A DNA stretch of 53,247 nucleotides from Actinomycetales bacterium (GCA_012719445.1 JAAYAH010000218.1:1-53247); one strand, 5' to 3'. Counted from the stretch's first letter, positions 28,221 to 37,060 are shown. Made by a program: numbers and translations. The notes: a model not told the origin generated them from the letters alone.

Positions 28221-30083
28221 GTGGGCGTGCGCAGCGTGTCGGAACTGGACCTGGCCGGAGCCTGCAGCGGCACGACGACGCCGTCGCCGGCGGCGTGGGA
28301 GGACGAGGTCCTGTACTTCCTCCTCCTCGACCGGTTCGCCCGCGGCGTCGAGGAGGGGTACCCGACCCCGCCCGACCTCACCCCCGGGGAGCTGATCCCC
28401 AGGTTCGTCGCGGCGGACGCCGGCAACGCGGTCACCGACGAGGAGTCGGCGGCCCGCTGGCGTGAGGCAGGCCGTGGCTGGGTCGGCGGCACGCTCGCGG
28501 GGGTCCGCAGCAAGCTGGGGTACCTGTCCCGGCTCGGGGTCACCGCGCTGTGGATCAGTCCGGTGCTCAAACAGGCCAGGACCCCGCAGGGCTGGGCCGC
28601 CAACTATCACGGCTACGCGACCCAGGACTTCCTCTCCGTCGACGAGCACTTCGGTACCGCGGAGGACCTGCGCACCCTGGTGCGCGAGGCGCACGAGCAC
28701 GGGCTGAGGGTGATCCTCGACGTCGTCCTCAACCACGCCGGTGACGTCTTCGCCTACGAGGAGCCCTCGCCGCGCTGGGACGGCAGCCCCCGTGCCGTCG
28801 CGGGCTGGCTGGACGGAGACCGTGGGCTGGTCCCGTTCACCCCCGAGGCGGCGGCTGCGGCGTGGCCGGACGGAGCGGTCTTCCCCTCGGAGCTGCACCC
28901 CCCGCACACCTTCACCCGGCGTGGCGCGATCTCCGACTGGGACAACCACCCCGAGTATCTCGAGGGCGACTTCTGCGCGCTCAAGGACATCGACCACGGA
29001 TCGGGTCCCGTGGACGCCTTCCGCCCGTCGGCGGCCCTGGAGGCGCTGATCCGGGCCTACTGCTGGTGGATCGCCACGGCCGACCTGGACGGGTTCCGGG
29101 TCGACACCGTGAAGCACATGGACCCCGGCGCCGTCCGCCACCTCGCCACCGTGGTGCACGAGTTCGCCCAGTCCATCGGCAAGGACCGCTTCTACCTCAT
29201 CGGCGAGATCACCGGGCCACGGGAGCACGCCGTCCACACCATGGAGCTCACCGGGCTGGACGCAGCCCTCGGCCTCGCCGACGTGCAGTACCAACTGGAG
29301 GCCGCCGCGAAGGGGTGGACCGACCCGGCCCGGTACTTCGAGCTGTTCCGCAACTCGGCCCTGCTCGGCAAGGACTCCCACACCTGGCTGCGGCACACGG
29401 TGGTCACGACCCTCAACGATCACGACATGGTCCGCCAGGGCGGGGACAAGGCCCGCTTCTGCGCGGACCCGGAGGGACCGGCGCTGGCCCTGGCCGCGTT
29501 GACCCTCAACGTGCTCACCCTCGGCATCCCGTGCATCTACTACGGCAGCGAGCAGTGCCTCGACGGCAGGGGAGGCGGCGCCGAAGCCGACCGCTACCTC
29601 AGGGAGGCCATGTTCGGCGGTGAGTACGGCCCGTTCCGGAGCCGGGGCCGGCACGTGTTCGACGAGCAGCACCCGGTGTACCGGGAGCTCGCGAAGGTGC
29701 TGGCGTTGCGCGGGCGGGAACGCGCGCTGCGCAGGGGACGGCAGTACCTCAGGGAGATCTCCGGCGACGGCCGGGACTTCGGGTTCCCGACCGCCCTCGG
29801 CGGGGACCGCGTCCTCAGCGTGGTCGCCTGGTCGCGGATCCTCGCCGACCGGGAGCTGATCTGCGCCGTCAACACGGATCCGGCCGGGTCCAGGGCCGCC
29901 TGGGTGACCGTCGACGCCGGGCTGCACCGGCTCGGCGACACGCTGGAGTGCCTGTACCGCAGCGACGGCGGCACCAGCCCGTCGCCGCCCGTGGTCGAGG
30001 GCAACGGGAAGGCCGTCCGGGTCGAACTGCCCCCTGGTGGGGTCGCCGTCTACGGCCCGCACTCCGGTGCCCCTGGCCGATGA
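28221..30083 (+). CDS. GH13 alpha-amylase-family glucosidase or glucanotransferase, cytoplasmic
   Basis: 620 residues from GTG 28221 (GGGGAG about 5 nt upstream). All four GH13 regions are present: I DVVLNH, II GFRVDTVKH with the nucleophile Asp, III LIGEITG with the acid Glu, IV LNDHDM with the transition-state Asp. The barrel begins VLYFLLLDRFARG. There is no signal peptide, so it acts on cytoplasmic alpha-glucans, trehalose-type sugars or maltodextrins. An 80-residue insertion between barrel strands and the C-terminal beta domain (RVLSVVAWSRILADRELICAVNTDPAG) are normal. Exact specificity cannot be read from the sequence. Nearby glgA suggests glycogen turnover. The frame is open to 27948, but the upstream part is repeat DNA. 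Confidence 0.9.
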   Translation: MGVRSVSELDLAGACSGTTTPSPAAWEDEVLYFLLLDRFARGVEEGYPTPPDLTPGELIPRFVAADAGNAVTDEESAARWREAGRGWVGGTLAGVRSKLGYLSRLGVTALWISPVLKQARTPQGWAANYHGYATQDFLSVDEHFGTAEDLRTLVREAHEHGLRVILDVVLNHAGDVFAYEEPSPRWDGSPRAVAGWLDGDRGLVPFTPEAAAAAWPDGAVFPSELHPPHTFTRRGAISDWDNHPEYLEGDFCALKDIDHGSGPVDAFRPSAALEALIRAYCWWIATADLDGFRVDTVKHMDPGAVRHLATVVHEFAQSIGKDRFYLIGEITGPREHAVHTMELTGLDAALGLADVQYQLEAAAKGWTDPARYFELFRNSALLGKDSHTWLRHTVVTTLNDHDMVRQGGDKARFCADPEGPALALAALTLNVLTLGIPCIYYGSEQCLDGRGGGAEADRYLREAMFGGEYGPFRSRGRHVFDEQHPVYRELAKVLALRGRERALRRGRQYLREISGDGRDFGFPTALGGDRVLSVVAWSRILADRELICAVNTDPAGSRAAWVTVDAGLHRLGDTLECLYRSDGGTSPSPPVVEGNGKAVRVELPPGGVAVYGPHSGAPGR

Positions 30084-30144
30084 GTTCGCGGCGGAGGGCT
30101 GGTCCAACCGGTGACAGGTACCCGGAAAGGGAAGGGGAGTCACC

Positions 30145-30942
30145 ATGCCCGCACGAACCGCGGCTCCGGTGGGCGCACCGTGCTGGATCGACCTGCAGAC
30201 CTCGGACCCCGGGCGCAGCCGGGAGTTCTACGCGCAGCTCCTGGGCTGGACGCCGGAGGAGGCCTCCGCGGAGTTCGGCGGCTACTTCAGGTTCACCCGT
30301 GACGGCGTCCCCCTCGCCGGCTGCATGAAGAGCGACGCCGAGGCGCCGATGCCGGACGTGTGGTCGATCTACCTCGCGACGGACGACATCGAGAAGACCC
30401 TGGAGGCCGCAGGGCGGCACGGCGGGCAGGTCGTCGTCCCCGCCATGCCGGTCGCCGACCTCGGGACCATGGGGTTCGTCGTCGACGTGTCCGGGGCCGC
30501 GATCGGGCTCTGGGAGGCGGACCAGTTCACCGGCTTCGGCGTCGTCGAGGAGCCGGGCGCCCCGGCCTGGTTCGAGCTGTTCGCCCGGGAGTACCGGGCC
30601 GCCGTCGACTTCTACCGGGAGGTGTTCGGCTGGGACACGGAGGTCGCGGGGGACACCCCGGAGTTCCGGTACACCACCATGCGGGACCCGGGCGGCGACG
30701 GCGAGCTCGCCGGGATCATGGACGCGTCCGGGTTCCTGCCCGAGGGCGTGCCGTCGCACTGGTCGGTCTACCTCGCCGTCGAGGACGTCGACCGCACTCT
30801 GGCCCGCGCCGTCCAGCTCGGCGGATCGGTGCTGCGGGAGGCCGAGGACACCCCCTACGGTCGGCTGGCCCAGCTCGCCGACAGCACCGGGGCCGCCTTC
30901 AGGATCGTCGACCCGGACGCCCGCACCCGGGCGACGCCCTGA
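30145..30942 (+). CDS. Two-domain VOC (glyoxalase/bleomycin-resistance-like) family protein
   Basis: 265 residues made of two tandem VOC domains of about 125 residues. Each starts with a strand-helix motif (CWIDLQTSDPGRSREFYAQLLGW, about 13-35; AWFELFAREYRAAVDFYREVFGW, about 139-161) and each ends in a strand that packs the shared metal or ligand cup (VWSIYLATDDIEKTLEAA; HWSVYLAVEDVDRTLARA). Several members of this 27-kDa class are labelled hydroxylase or glyoxalase, but the substrate here is unknown. Start ATG 30145 is preceded by GGAAAGGGAAGGGGAG, a good ribosome binding site. It follows the GH13 gene by 61 bp and may share its transcript. Confidence 0.85.
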   Translation: MPARTAAPVGAPCWIDLQTSDPGRSREFYAQLLGWTPEEASAEFGGYFRFTRDGVPLAGCMKSDAEAPMPDVWSIYLATDDIEKTLEAAGRHGGQVVVPAMPVADLGTMGFVVDVSGAAIGLWEADQFTGFGVVEEPGAPAWFELFAREYRAAVDFYREVFGWDTEVAGDTPEFRYTTMRDPGGDGELAGIMDASGFLPEGVPSHWSVYLAVEDVDRTLARAVQLGGSVLREAEDTPYGRLAQLADSTGAAFRIVDPDARTRATP

Positions 30943-30972
30943 CCGTCCCCCGCGGCCCCGACCGCGCCCGGG

Positions 30973-31443
30973 TCACGGCGCGGTGAGCACCGCGGCCGAG
31001 AGCCGCTCCCTCGCCCGCAGGTACCGCACCCGCAGCCGGGCGGCCGTTGCCGGGTCGACGACGGCGAGGTCGTCGAGGCCGGTGAGGTTGTGCCAGTTGT
31101 CGGCGAGCTTGACCAGCCGGCCGAGCGGGTCGGCGCAGGCGCGGCCGACGAGCTCGTCGTAGGACTCGTCCGCGCGGCGGGTCACCGACCCGACGGCACG
31201 CACCACCGCGGCGCCGACACCCGCCTCCACCAGGTCGTCGAGGGTCAGCGCGGTGTCCTCGACGACGTCGTGCAGCAGCCCGGCCGTCGCGGCGTCGACC
31301 CCGTACGGCAGCAGCAGCCGGGCGATCGGGAGCAGATGGGAGTGGTAGTAGTTCCTGCCCTGCCGGTCCACCTGACCGTCGTGGGCCCGCCGCGTCATGG
31401 CGAGGACCTCCGGGTCCACGAGGTCCTCGACATCCGCTCGCAC
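30973..31443 (-). CDS. HD-domain hydrolase of the Mesh1/SpoT (small alarmone hydrolase) type
   Basis: 156 residues from GTG 31443 (AGGAG 7 nt upstream). The predicted metal ligands match those of Mesh1 and the SpoT hydrolase half: His36 (YYHSHLLP), His58-Asp59 (GLLHDVVED) and Asp115 (VKLADNWHN), plus the ED pair Glu62-Asp63 that activates water. An RQG-xxYxxH approach segment also fits. Such enzymes cleave the 3'-diphosphate of (p)ppGpp or NADPH-like substrates. There is no synthetase, TGS or ACT domain. It is convergent with the VOC gene across 30 bp and divergent from the tryptophanase-family gene. The family is a judgement from motifs and should be confirmed by structure search. Confidence 0.8.
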   Translation of the reverse strand: MRADVEDLVDPEVLAMTRRAHDGQVDRQGRNYYHSHLLPIARLLLPYGVDAATAGLLHDVVEDTALTLDDLVEAGVGAAVVRAVGSVTRRADESYDELVGRACADPLGRLVKLADNWHNLTGLDDLAVVDPATAARLRVRYLRARERLSAAVLTAP

Positions 31444-31613
31444 CGCACAGCTCCTGTCCCCGCCCCGACACGTCGTCCTGACGAGAGACGTACGTCGCTC
31501 GCCGACGCGGAATCCGCCACTACTCTGCCCGACGAGTCGGGCAGGGCGATCAGACCCCCCGTGTGACCAGGGCTCGCGTGGGCAGGTCCTGGGTGAGCAG
31601 TGACGGAGACGAC

Positions 31614-33062
31614 ATGACAAGGGTGAGGTTCCACAGCGGCGACCAGCTTCCGCTGGAGATGCACAAGGTGCGGATCGTGCAGAAGCTCATCCTTCCGCCG
31701 GTCGAGCGTCGGCTGGAGGCGGTCACCGAGGCCGGGAACAACACCTTCCTGCTGCAGAACGCCGAGGTCTTCCTCGACATGCTCACCGACAGCGGCACCA
31801 ACGCGATGAGCGACCGGCAGCAGGCCGCCATGCTCATGGCCGACGACAGCTACGCCGGGAGCGCCACGTACACCCGGCTGGTGACCGTGCTCAAGGACAT
31901 CTTCGGGATGGACTACTTCCTGCCGGTGCACCAGGGGCGCGCGGCGGAGCACATCCTGTCCCAGGTGCTGGTCACCGAGGGCAGCGTCGTCCCGATGAAC
32001 TTCCACTTCACCACCACCAAGGCGCACATCGTGCTGCGCGGCGGGGCGGTGGAGGAGCTGCTCACCCCGGCAGGGCTGGAGGTCACCAGCACCGAGCCGT
32101 TCAAGGGGAACATCGACATCCCGGCGCTGCGGAAGCTGGCAGCCGAGCGCGGTACGGCGGGCATCCCGTTCGTTCGGGTCGAGCTCGGTACGAACCTCAT
32201 CGGCGGCCAGCCGGTCTCGCTGGCGAACATCCGCGAGGTGCGCGAGGTCTGCGACGAGTTCGGGCTGCTGCTCGTGGCCGACGCGAGCCTGCTGGCCGAC
32301 AACCTCTGGTTCATCAAGACCAGGGAGGCCGAGTTCGCGGACGCGAGCCTGCGGGACATCACCCGCCTGATCGCCGACCAGTGCGACATCCTCTACTTCT
32401 CCGCCCGCAAGGTGGGCTGCGTCCGCGGCGGCGGCATCTGCATCCGCAGCCAGGAGCTGCACGACCGGATGCGACCGCTGGTCCCGCTCTACGAGGGCTT
32501 CCTCACCTACGGCGGCATGTCGGTCCGGGAGATGGAGGCCATGGCGGTCGGCCTGGAGGAGACCATGGACCTCGACATGGTCAGCCAGGGGCCGCAGTTC
32601 ATCAGGTACATGGTGGACGAGCTGGACCGGCGCGGGGTCCCGGTGATCACGCCGGCCGGCGGCCTCGGCTGCCACGTGGACGCGATGCGCTTCCTCGACC
32701 ACGTCCCGCAGGAGCAGTACCCGGCCGGAGCGCTCGCCTCGGCGGCGTTCATCGCCGGCGGCATCCGCGGCATGGAGCGTGGCACCCTCTCCGAGCAGCG
32801 CGAACCGGACGGCACCGAGCGCCTGGCCCAGATGGAGCTGCTCCGCCTGGCGCTCCCGCGGCGGGTGTTCACCCTCTCCCAGGTGCGCTACGCGATCGAC
32901 CGGATGGACTGGCTCTACCAGAACCGGCACCTGGTCGGTGGCCTCCGCTTCGTCGAGGAGCCCGACGTGCTGCGGTTCTTCTACGGGCGGCTGGCGCCGG
33001 TCTCGGACTGGCAGGAGCAGCTCGTCGCCGCCTTCCGCCGCGACTTCGGGGACAGCCTGTAG
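31614..33062 (+). CDS. Tryptophanase/tyrosine phenol-lyase-family PLP enzyme, divergent
   Basis: 482 residues, ATG 31614 with GGAGAC about 4-9 nt upstream. Fold type I PLP lyase. Diagnostic: LTDSGTNAMSDRQ (about 57-69), VHQGRAAEHIL (about 105-115) for the PLP phosphate, VELGTNLIGGQPVS (about 189-202) and the PLP-lysine segment YFSARKVGCVRGGG with Lys266. Tryptophanases and tyrosine phenol-lyases have SAKKD or SGKKD here; this protein has ARKV. They also have an Arg three residues after the PLP-pyridine Asp (DSAR/DATR); here it is DASL (Asp223, Leu226). The enzyme may therefore have a different substrate or reaction. It is divergent from the HD hydrolase gene. A 7-bp hairpin (33068-33085) follows the stop. 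Confidence 0.85.
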   Translation: MTRVRFHSGDQLPLEMHKVRIVQKLILPPVERRLEAVTEAGNNTFLLQNAEVFLDMLTDSGTNAMSDRQQAAMLMADDSYAGSATYTRLVTVLKDIFGMDYFLPVHQGRAAEHILSQVLVTEGSVVPMNFHFTTTKAHIVLRGGAVEELLTPAGLEVTSTEPFKGNIDIPALRKLAAERGTAGIPFVRVELGTNLIGGQPVSLANIREVREVCDEFGLLLVADASLLADNLWFIKTREAEFADASLRDITRLIADQCDILYFSARKVGCVRGGGICIRSQELHDRMRPLVPLYEGFLTYGGMSVREMEAMAVGLEETMDLDMVSQGPQFIRYMVDELDRRGVPVITPAGGLGCHVDAMRFLDHVPQEQYPAGALASAAFIAGGIRGMERGTLSEQREPDGTERLAQMELLRLALPRRVFTLSQVRYAIDRMDWLYQNRHLVGGLRFVEEPDVLRFFYGRLAPVSDWQEQLVAAFRRDFGDSL

Positions 33063-33086
33063 CACCCCGCCGGCCGATGCCGGCGC

Positions 33087-33100
33087 GTGATCACGGTCAC
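33087..33100. promoter_or_regulatory. CRP/GlxR-like site upstream of glgA
   Basis: GTGATCACGGTCAC is GTGA-N6-TCAC. It ends one base before a TACGAT -10-like hexamer, so binding would block RNA polymerase. GlxR-type control of glycogen genes is known in corynebacteria. Confidence 0.5.
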
Positions 33101-33106
33101 TACGAT
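33101..33106 (+). promoter_or_regulatory. Putative -10 element of glgA
   Basis: TACGAT, 8 nt before ATG 33115, consistent with a very short leader. Confidence 0.45.
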
Positions 33107-33114
33107 GGGTGATC

Positions 33115-34716
33115 ATGCGAGTCCTCCACGTAGCGGCTGAGTGTCACCCGCTGGCGAAGACCGGGGGTCTCGGAGACGTCGTCGGCGCCCTGCCCCGGGC
33201 GCTGGCGGCGGCGGGTGTCGACGCGCGGGTGCTGCTCCCGGCCTATCCGGGGGTGCGCGACGGGCTCGGCGCCGAGGCGCGGGAGGTCGTCGGCCGGGAC
33301 GACCTCCACGGCCATCCGGCGCGGCTCCTGGCCGGGACCGCGGCCACCGGTCTTCGGGTGCTGGCGCTCGACGTGCCGCGGCTCTTCGACCGCCCCTCCG
33401 GCGGTCCGTACCAGGCCGGGGACGGGCGCGACTGGGAGGACAACCACCTCCGGTTCGGTGCGCTGTGCCGGGCCGCGGCGACGGTCGCCGTCGACGGCGT
33501 CCCCGGCTGGCGGCCCGACCTGGTCCACGTCCACGACTGGCACGCCGGGCTCACCCCGGCCCTGCTGCGCCTCGGTGCCCGGGACGCGCCGCCCACCGTG
33601 CTGACGGTCCACAACCTGGCCTATCCCGGGCTGTTCCCCCCGGAGGCCGCGGTCGCGCTCGGCCTGTCGGAGGACCACCTCGCCGGGGCGGGGCCCGATC
33701 ACGACGGCGGGCTCGGCTTCCTCGAGGCGGGCCTGGTGCACGCGGACCACGTCACCACGGTCAGCCCCACCTACGCGCGGGAGATCCTGTCCCCCGACGG
33801 GGGCATGGGGTTCGACGCGCTGCTCCGGGCGCGCAGCGCCGGGGGTCGGCTGACCGGGATCCTCAACGGGATCGGCCCGGAGTGGGACCCCGGGCACGAC
33901 GAGCACCTGCCGGTGGACGCGCGGTACTCGGCGTCGTCCGTCGAGCGGAAGGCGGTGTCCCGGGCCCGCCTCCAGGTCGAGTTGGGGCTGGCGGCCGACC
34001 CTGGCCCCCTCCTCCTCGGCACGGTGAGCCGGCTGACCCCGCAGAAGGGCCTCGACCTGCTCCTCGACGCCCTGCCGACGCTCCTGGACACCGCACCGGC
34101 TCCGCCGACGGCCCCCGGGGTGCAGGTCGCCGTCCTCGGCCGCGGTGACGCCGACCTCGAGCGTCGCCTGACCGACGCCGCCCGGTCCCGCCCCGGCCGG
34201 ATGGCGGTCCGGGTCGACGTCGACGAGCGGCTGGCGCACCTCCTGCAGGCCGGAGCGGACGCGGTCCTGGTGCCGTCCCGGTTCGAGCCCTGCGGGCTCA
34301 CCCAGCTCTGCGGCCTCCGGTACGGCACCCTCCCGGTGGTTGCAGGTGTCGGCGGCCTCGCCGACACCGTCGTCGACGCAACACCTGCCGCCCGCGCGGA
34401 CGGCACCGCGACCGGGTTCGTCTTCGCGCCCGGGTCGGTGCCGGGGCTGCTCGACGCGGTGCGGCGGGCCGTGGCGCTGCGGGCGCGCGGCTCCGACTGG
34501 CGGCGGGTCCAGCACCGGGCCATGACCAGGGACGTGGGGTGGGGCCCGTCGGCGCGGGCCTACGCCCTGCTCTACGCCGACGTCGTGTCGGGCGCCCGCC
34601 GCCCCGTCGGCTGCGGGTCCGACGGCGCCGACCGGGGGGACGGGACCGAGCCGGCCCCGTGCCCGGAGAGGTACCGCCAGGCGCCGTCGGCGTCGAGCGG
34701 GCGGGACAGGTGGTAG
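33115..34716 (+). CDS. glgA: Glycogen synthase, GT5 type
   Basis: 533 residues. ATG 33115 starts the family N-terminus MRVLHVAAECHPLAKTGGLGDVVGALP with the KTGGLGD ADP-glucose site (residues 15-21); GTG 33109 is the alternative. HVHDWHAGL (about 141-149), VLTVHNLAYPG, TVSPTYAREI and GTVSRLTPQKGLDLLL follow, then the LVPSRFEPCGLTQL motif near residue 385. It transfers glucose from ADP-glucose (or UDP-glucose) to alpha-1,4-glucan. The last about 40 residues, beyond the usual end YALLYADVVSG, are Gly/Asp/Pro-rich and overlap the convergent EAL gene by 145 bp. A GTGA-N6-TCAC site abuts the -10. It is unrelated in strand to the downstream regulators. Confidence 0.95.
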   Translation: MRVLHVAAECHPLAKTGGLGDVVGALPRALAAAGVDARVLLPAYPGVRDGLGAEAREVVGRDDLHGHPARLLAGTAATGLRVLALDVPRLFDRPSGGPYQAGDGRDWEDNHLRFGALCRAAATVAVDGVPGWRPDLVHVHDWHAGLTPALLRLGARDAPPTVLTVHNLAYPGLFPPEAAVALGLSEDHLAGAGPDHDGGLGFLEAGLVHADHVTTVSPTYAREILSPDGGMGFDALLRARSAGGRLTGILNGIGPEWDPGHDEHLPVDARYSASSVERKAVSRARLQVELGLAADPGPLLLGTVSRLTPQKGLDLLLDALPTLLDTAPAPPTAPGVQVAVLGRGDADLERRLTDAARSRPGRMAVRVDVDERLAHLLQAGADAVLVPSRFEPCGLTQLCGLRYGTLPVVAGVGGLADTVVDATPAARADGTATGFVFAPGSVPGLLDAVRRAVALRARGSDWRRVQHRAMTRDVGWGPSARAYALLYADVVSGARRPVGCGSDGADRGDGTEPAPCPERYRQAPSASSGRDRW

Positions 34717-36872
34717 CCCTGCCCCATGGCGCAGCCCAGCCGGCGCAGGGTGTCGAGCTGGTCCTCGGTCTCGATGCCCTCGGCCACGGTCTGCAGCCTC
34801 AGCGCGCTGCCCAGCTCGATCACGCTCCGGACCACGGCCAGATCCTCCGACCCGCTGTTCACCTGAGCGATGAAGGCACGATCGATCTTCACCTGGTCCA
34901 CCGGGAACCGCCGCAGATAGGACAGCGACGAGTACCCGGTACCGAAGTCGTCCACGGCCAGGCGGACGCCGAGCGCCTTGAGCCGGTCGATCTGGTGCGC
35001 CGAGGTGTCCGGGTCGTACATCAGCGCGGTCTCGGTGAGCTCGAGGGTGAGCGTGCCGGGAGGCAGCGCCACGGCGGCGAGGATCTGCTCCAGGTGCGGG
35101 ATGAAGTCCTTGTCGACGAGCTGCCGGGCCGACACGTTGAGGTTGAGCGTCAGGGCGGGCAGGTCCTCCCGCCACCGGGCCAGCTGCCGCACCCCCTCCT
35201 GGAGGACCCACCGCCCGATGTCGACGATGAGCCCGCTCTCCTCGGCCAGGCCGATGAACGCCAGCGGCGGGACGGTCCCCCGCCGCGGGTCCGTCCAGCG
35301 CAGCAGGCCCTCCGCGCCGACCGGGTGCCCGCTGCCCAGGTCCACCACCGGTTGGTAGTGCAGCCGGAGGTCGCCCCGGCTCAGCGCGCGCTGCAGGTCG
35401 GCGAGCAGGTCGAGCCGCTCGACGGTCTCGCTGTGCATCCGCGGCTCGAAGACCGCCACCTGCGAGGCGCCGCGCTTCTTGGCGACGTACATCGCGACGT
35501 CGGCGTTGCTGAGCAGGTCGTCAGCTCCGTCGAGGTGGGTGCGGCTGTCCGCGAGCCCGACGCTGGCGCCGATCACGACGTTCCGTGAGGCGATACGGAA
35601 CGGCTTCCGCAGCGACTCGATGAGGCGCTCCGCCACGCCGACCCCGACCTCCTGGGGGACGTCGCGGAGCAGGACGGCGAACTCGTCCCCCCCGATCCGG
35701 GCCGCCGTGTCGTCGGTGCGCAGGCAGGCCCGGATCCGGTGGGACACCGCCGCCAGCAGTTCGTCGCCCGCCCGGTGCCCCAGGCTGTCGTTCACCGCCT
35801 TGAACCGGTCGAGGTCGATGAACAGGACGATGTGATCGCCGCCTTCGGCGAGGGTGTCGTGCAGCCGTTCGAGGAACAGGGCGCGGGTGGGCAGGCCCGT
35901 GACCGGATCGTGGTTGGCCAGGGTGACGGCCTCGACGGTGCGGGCGTCGGTCAGGGCGAGGCTCGCCTGCTGGGCGAACGCCGTCAGCAGGGCACGGCGT
36001 CCGCCCCGGTGCGGGTCCGCGTCCCGGTCGTCGCCCTCCGGGGCGCGGGGGACGGCCACGAGACATCCGCCGACCTCGCCGTCGACGGAGACGGGCACCG
36101 CCACGAGCCGGGTCGACCCGGTCGTGGTCTCCACCACGGCCCCTGCCGCGATCGCCTCGGCGGCGGCGTCCAGCACGGTCCTGGTCGTTCCGACGTCGGC
36201 GGCGACGTCGGGTTCGCTCCCCGAGGCGACGGTGAGCCCTCCGTCGGCGAGGGAGTCGGTGAGCAGGAGAGCCACCCGCACGCCGTCCAGCAGGTCCGCG
36301 GCCCCCGCGGTGACGGCGTCGAGGACCTCCGGCAGCGGACGTCGGCTGGACACGGCCCCCTGGATGGCCAGCAGCCGCTCCAGGAGCCGCTGCCGGGTCC
36401 GCAGCTCCTCCAGCAGCCGGAGCCGTTCGGCGGCCTCGCGCTCCTTGTCCTCGCGCAGGGCTCGCTCCGCCGCCAGGGTGCGCACGTTGCGGAGGACCAG
36501 GCCGAGCAGCTGGGCCATGGCCTGGAGCAGTTGACGCTCCTCCGCCTGCAGGGGGGAGTCCTGACGGGCGACGACCAGGACGTCGTCCCCGGAGCCGCGC
36601 AGGCTCGCCGCGGAGCCGTGCAGCGTGCCCAGCCCCGGGAGCACCACCTCGCGCGCCGGGCCGGTCAGGGGCAGGAGCTCCGCCCCGTCCTGGTCGTGGC
36701 CGAGCCCCCAGGTCGCCCGGACCCGCCCGTCGATGACGACGGCACCGACCTCTGCCTCGAGGGTCTCGGTCGCCCGCTCCACGGCCTGCTGGAGGGCGGC
36801 GCCCTCGTCCTCGGTGCCGCTGATCCCCGAGAAGTACTCGGTCAGCTGCAGGGTCGACCAGTGGTTCGGCAT
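34572..36872 (-). CDS. Cyclic-di-GMP protein with GAF, GGDEF and EAL domains
   Basis: 766 residues, soluble. Two GAF-like sensory regions (about 15-145 and 175-305) separated by a charged coiled-coil, then GGDEF (about 315-480) and EAL (about 490-735). The GGDEF signature is intact (ARIGGDEFAVLL), with an RxxD inhibitory site (RTDD) before it, so cyclase activity and product feedback are possible. In the EAL domain the name motif reads EGL (GAEGLLRW) with the Glu kept, and the DDFGTGYSSL loop is canonical. Net activity cannot be told. Its C-terminal tail overlaps glgA on the other strand. The 479 bp upstream contain a 36-bp triple repeat. ATG 36872 is the first start of the frame. Confidence 0.92.
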   Translation of the reverse strand: MPNHWSTLQLTEYFSGISGTEDEGAALQQAVERATETLEAEVGAVVIDGRVRATWGLGHDQDGAELLPLTGPAREVVLPGLGTLHGSAASLRGSGDDVLVVARQDSPLQAEERQLLQAMAQLLGLVLRNVRTLAAERALREDKEREAAERLRLLEELRTRQRLLERLLAIQGAVSSRRPLPEVLDAVTAGAADLLDGVRVALLLTDSLADGGLTVASGSEPDVAADVGTTRTVLDAAAEAIAAGAVVETTTGSTRLVAVPVSVDGEVGGCLVAVPRAPEGDDRDADPHRGGRRALLTAFAQQASLALTDARTVEAVTLANHDPVTGLPTRALFLERLHDTLAEGGDHIVLFIDLDRFKAVNDSLGHRAGDELLAAVSHRIRACLRTDDTAARIGGDEFAVLLRDVPQEVGVGVAERLIESLRKPFRIASRNVVIGASVGLADSRTHLDGADDLLSNADVAMYVAKKRGASQVAVFEPRMHSETVERLDLLADLQRALSRGDLRLHYQPVVDLGSGHPVGAEGLLRWTDPRRGTVPPLAFIGLAEESGLIVDIGRWVLQEGVRQLARWREDLPALTLNLNVSARQLVDKDFIPHLEQILAAVALPPGTLTLELTETALMYDPDTSAHQIDRLKALGVRLAVDDFGTGYSSLSYLRRFPVDQVKIDRAFIAQVNSGSEDLAVVRSVIELGSALRLQTVAEGIETEDQLDTLRRLGCAMGQGYHLSRPLDADGAWRYLSGHGAGSVPSPRSAPSDPQPTGRRAPDTTSA

Positions 36873-36952
36873 CGGCGGGAACGGGTCAGACGAGGCAGAA
36901 CGGGACGACGGCTCCCTGCGTCACCGGCGTCGTCCGGAGGGCGGGCACACCA

Positions 36953-37060
36953 GGGGCGCTCAACTCAGGGTGGGGTGCGGGGCGATTCGGGGCGCTCAAC
37001 TCAGGGTGGGGTGCGGGGCGACTCGGGGCGCTCAACTCAGGGTGGGGTGCGGGGCGACGA
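36953..37060. repeat. Three 36-bp tandem repeats upstream of the GGDEF-EAL gene
   Basis: Units at 36953-36988, 36989-37024 and 37025-37060 begin GGGGCGCTCAACTCAGGG and differ by only a few bases. On the minus strand one frame reads PAPHPELSAP-type 12-residue repeats in a 68-codon ORF, but no ribosome binding site or known protein supports translation. The region between repeats and the next gene at 37352 has no gene. Confidence 0.85.

Noticed and set aside
36953-37060. CRISPR array
   Set aside because: Units are contiguous 36-bp tandem copies with no unique spacers, and there are no cas genes in the window.
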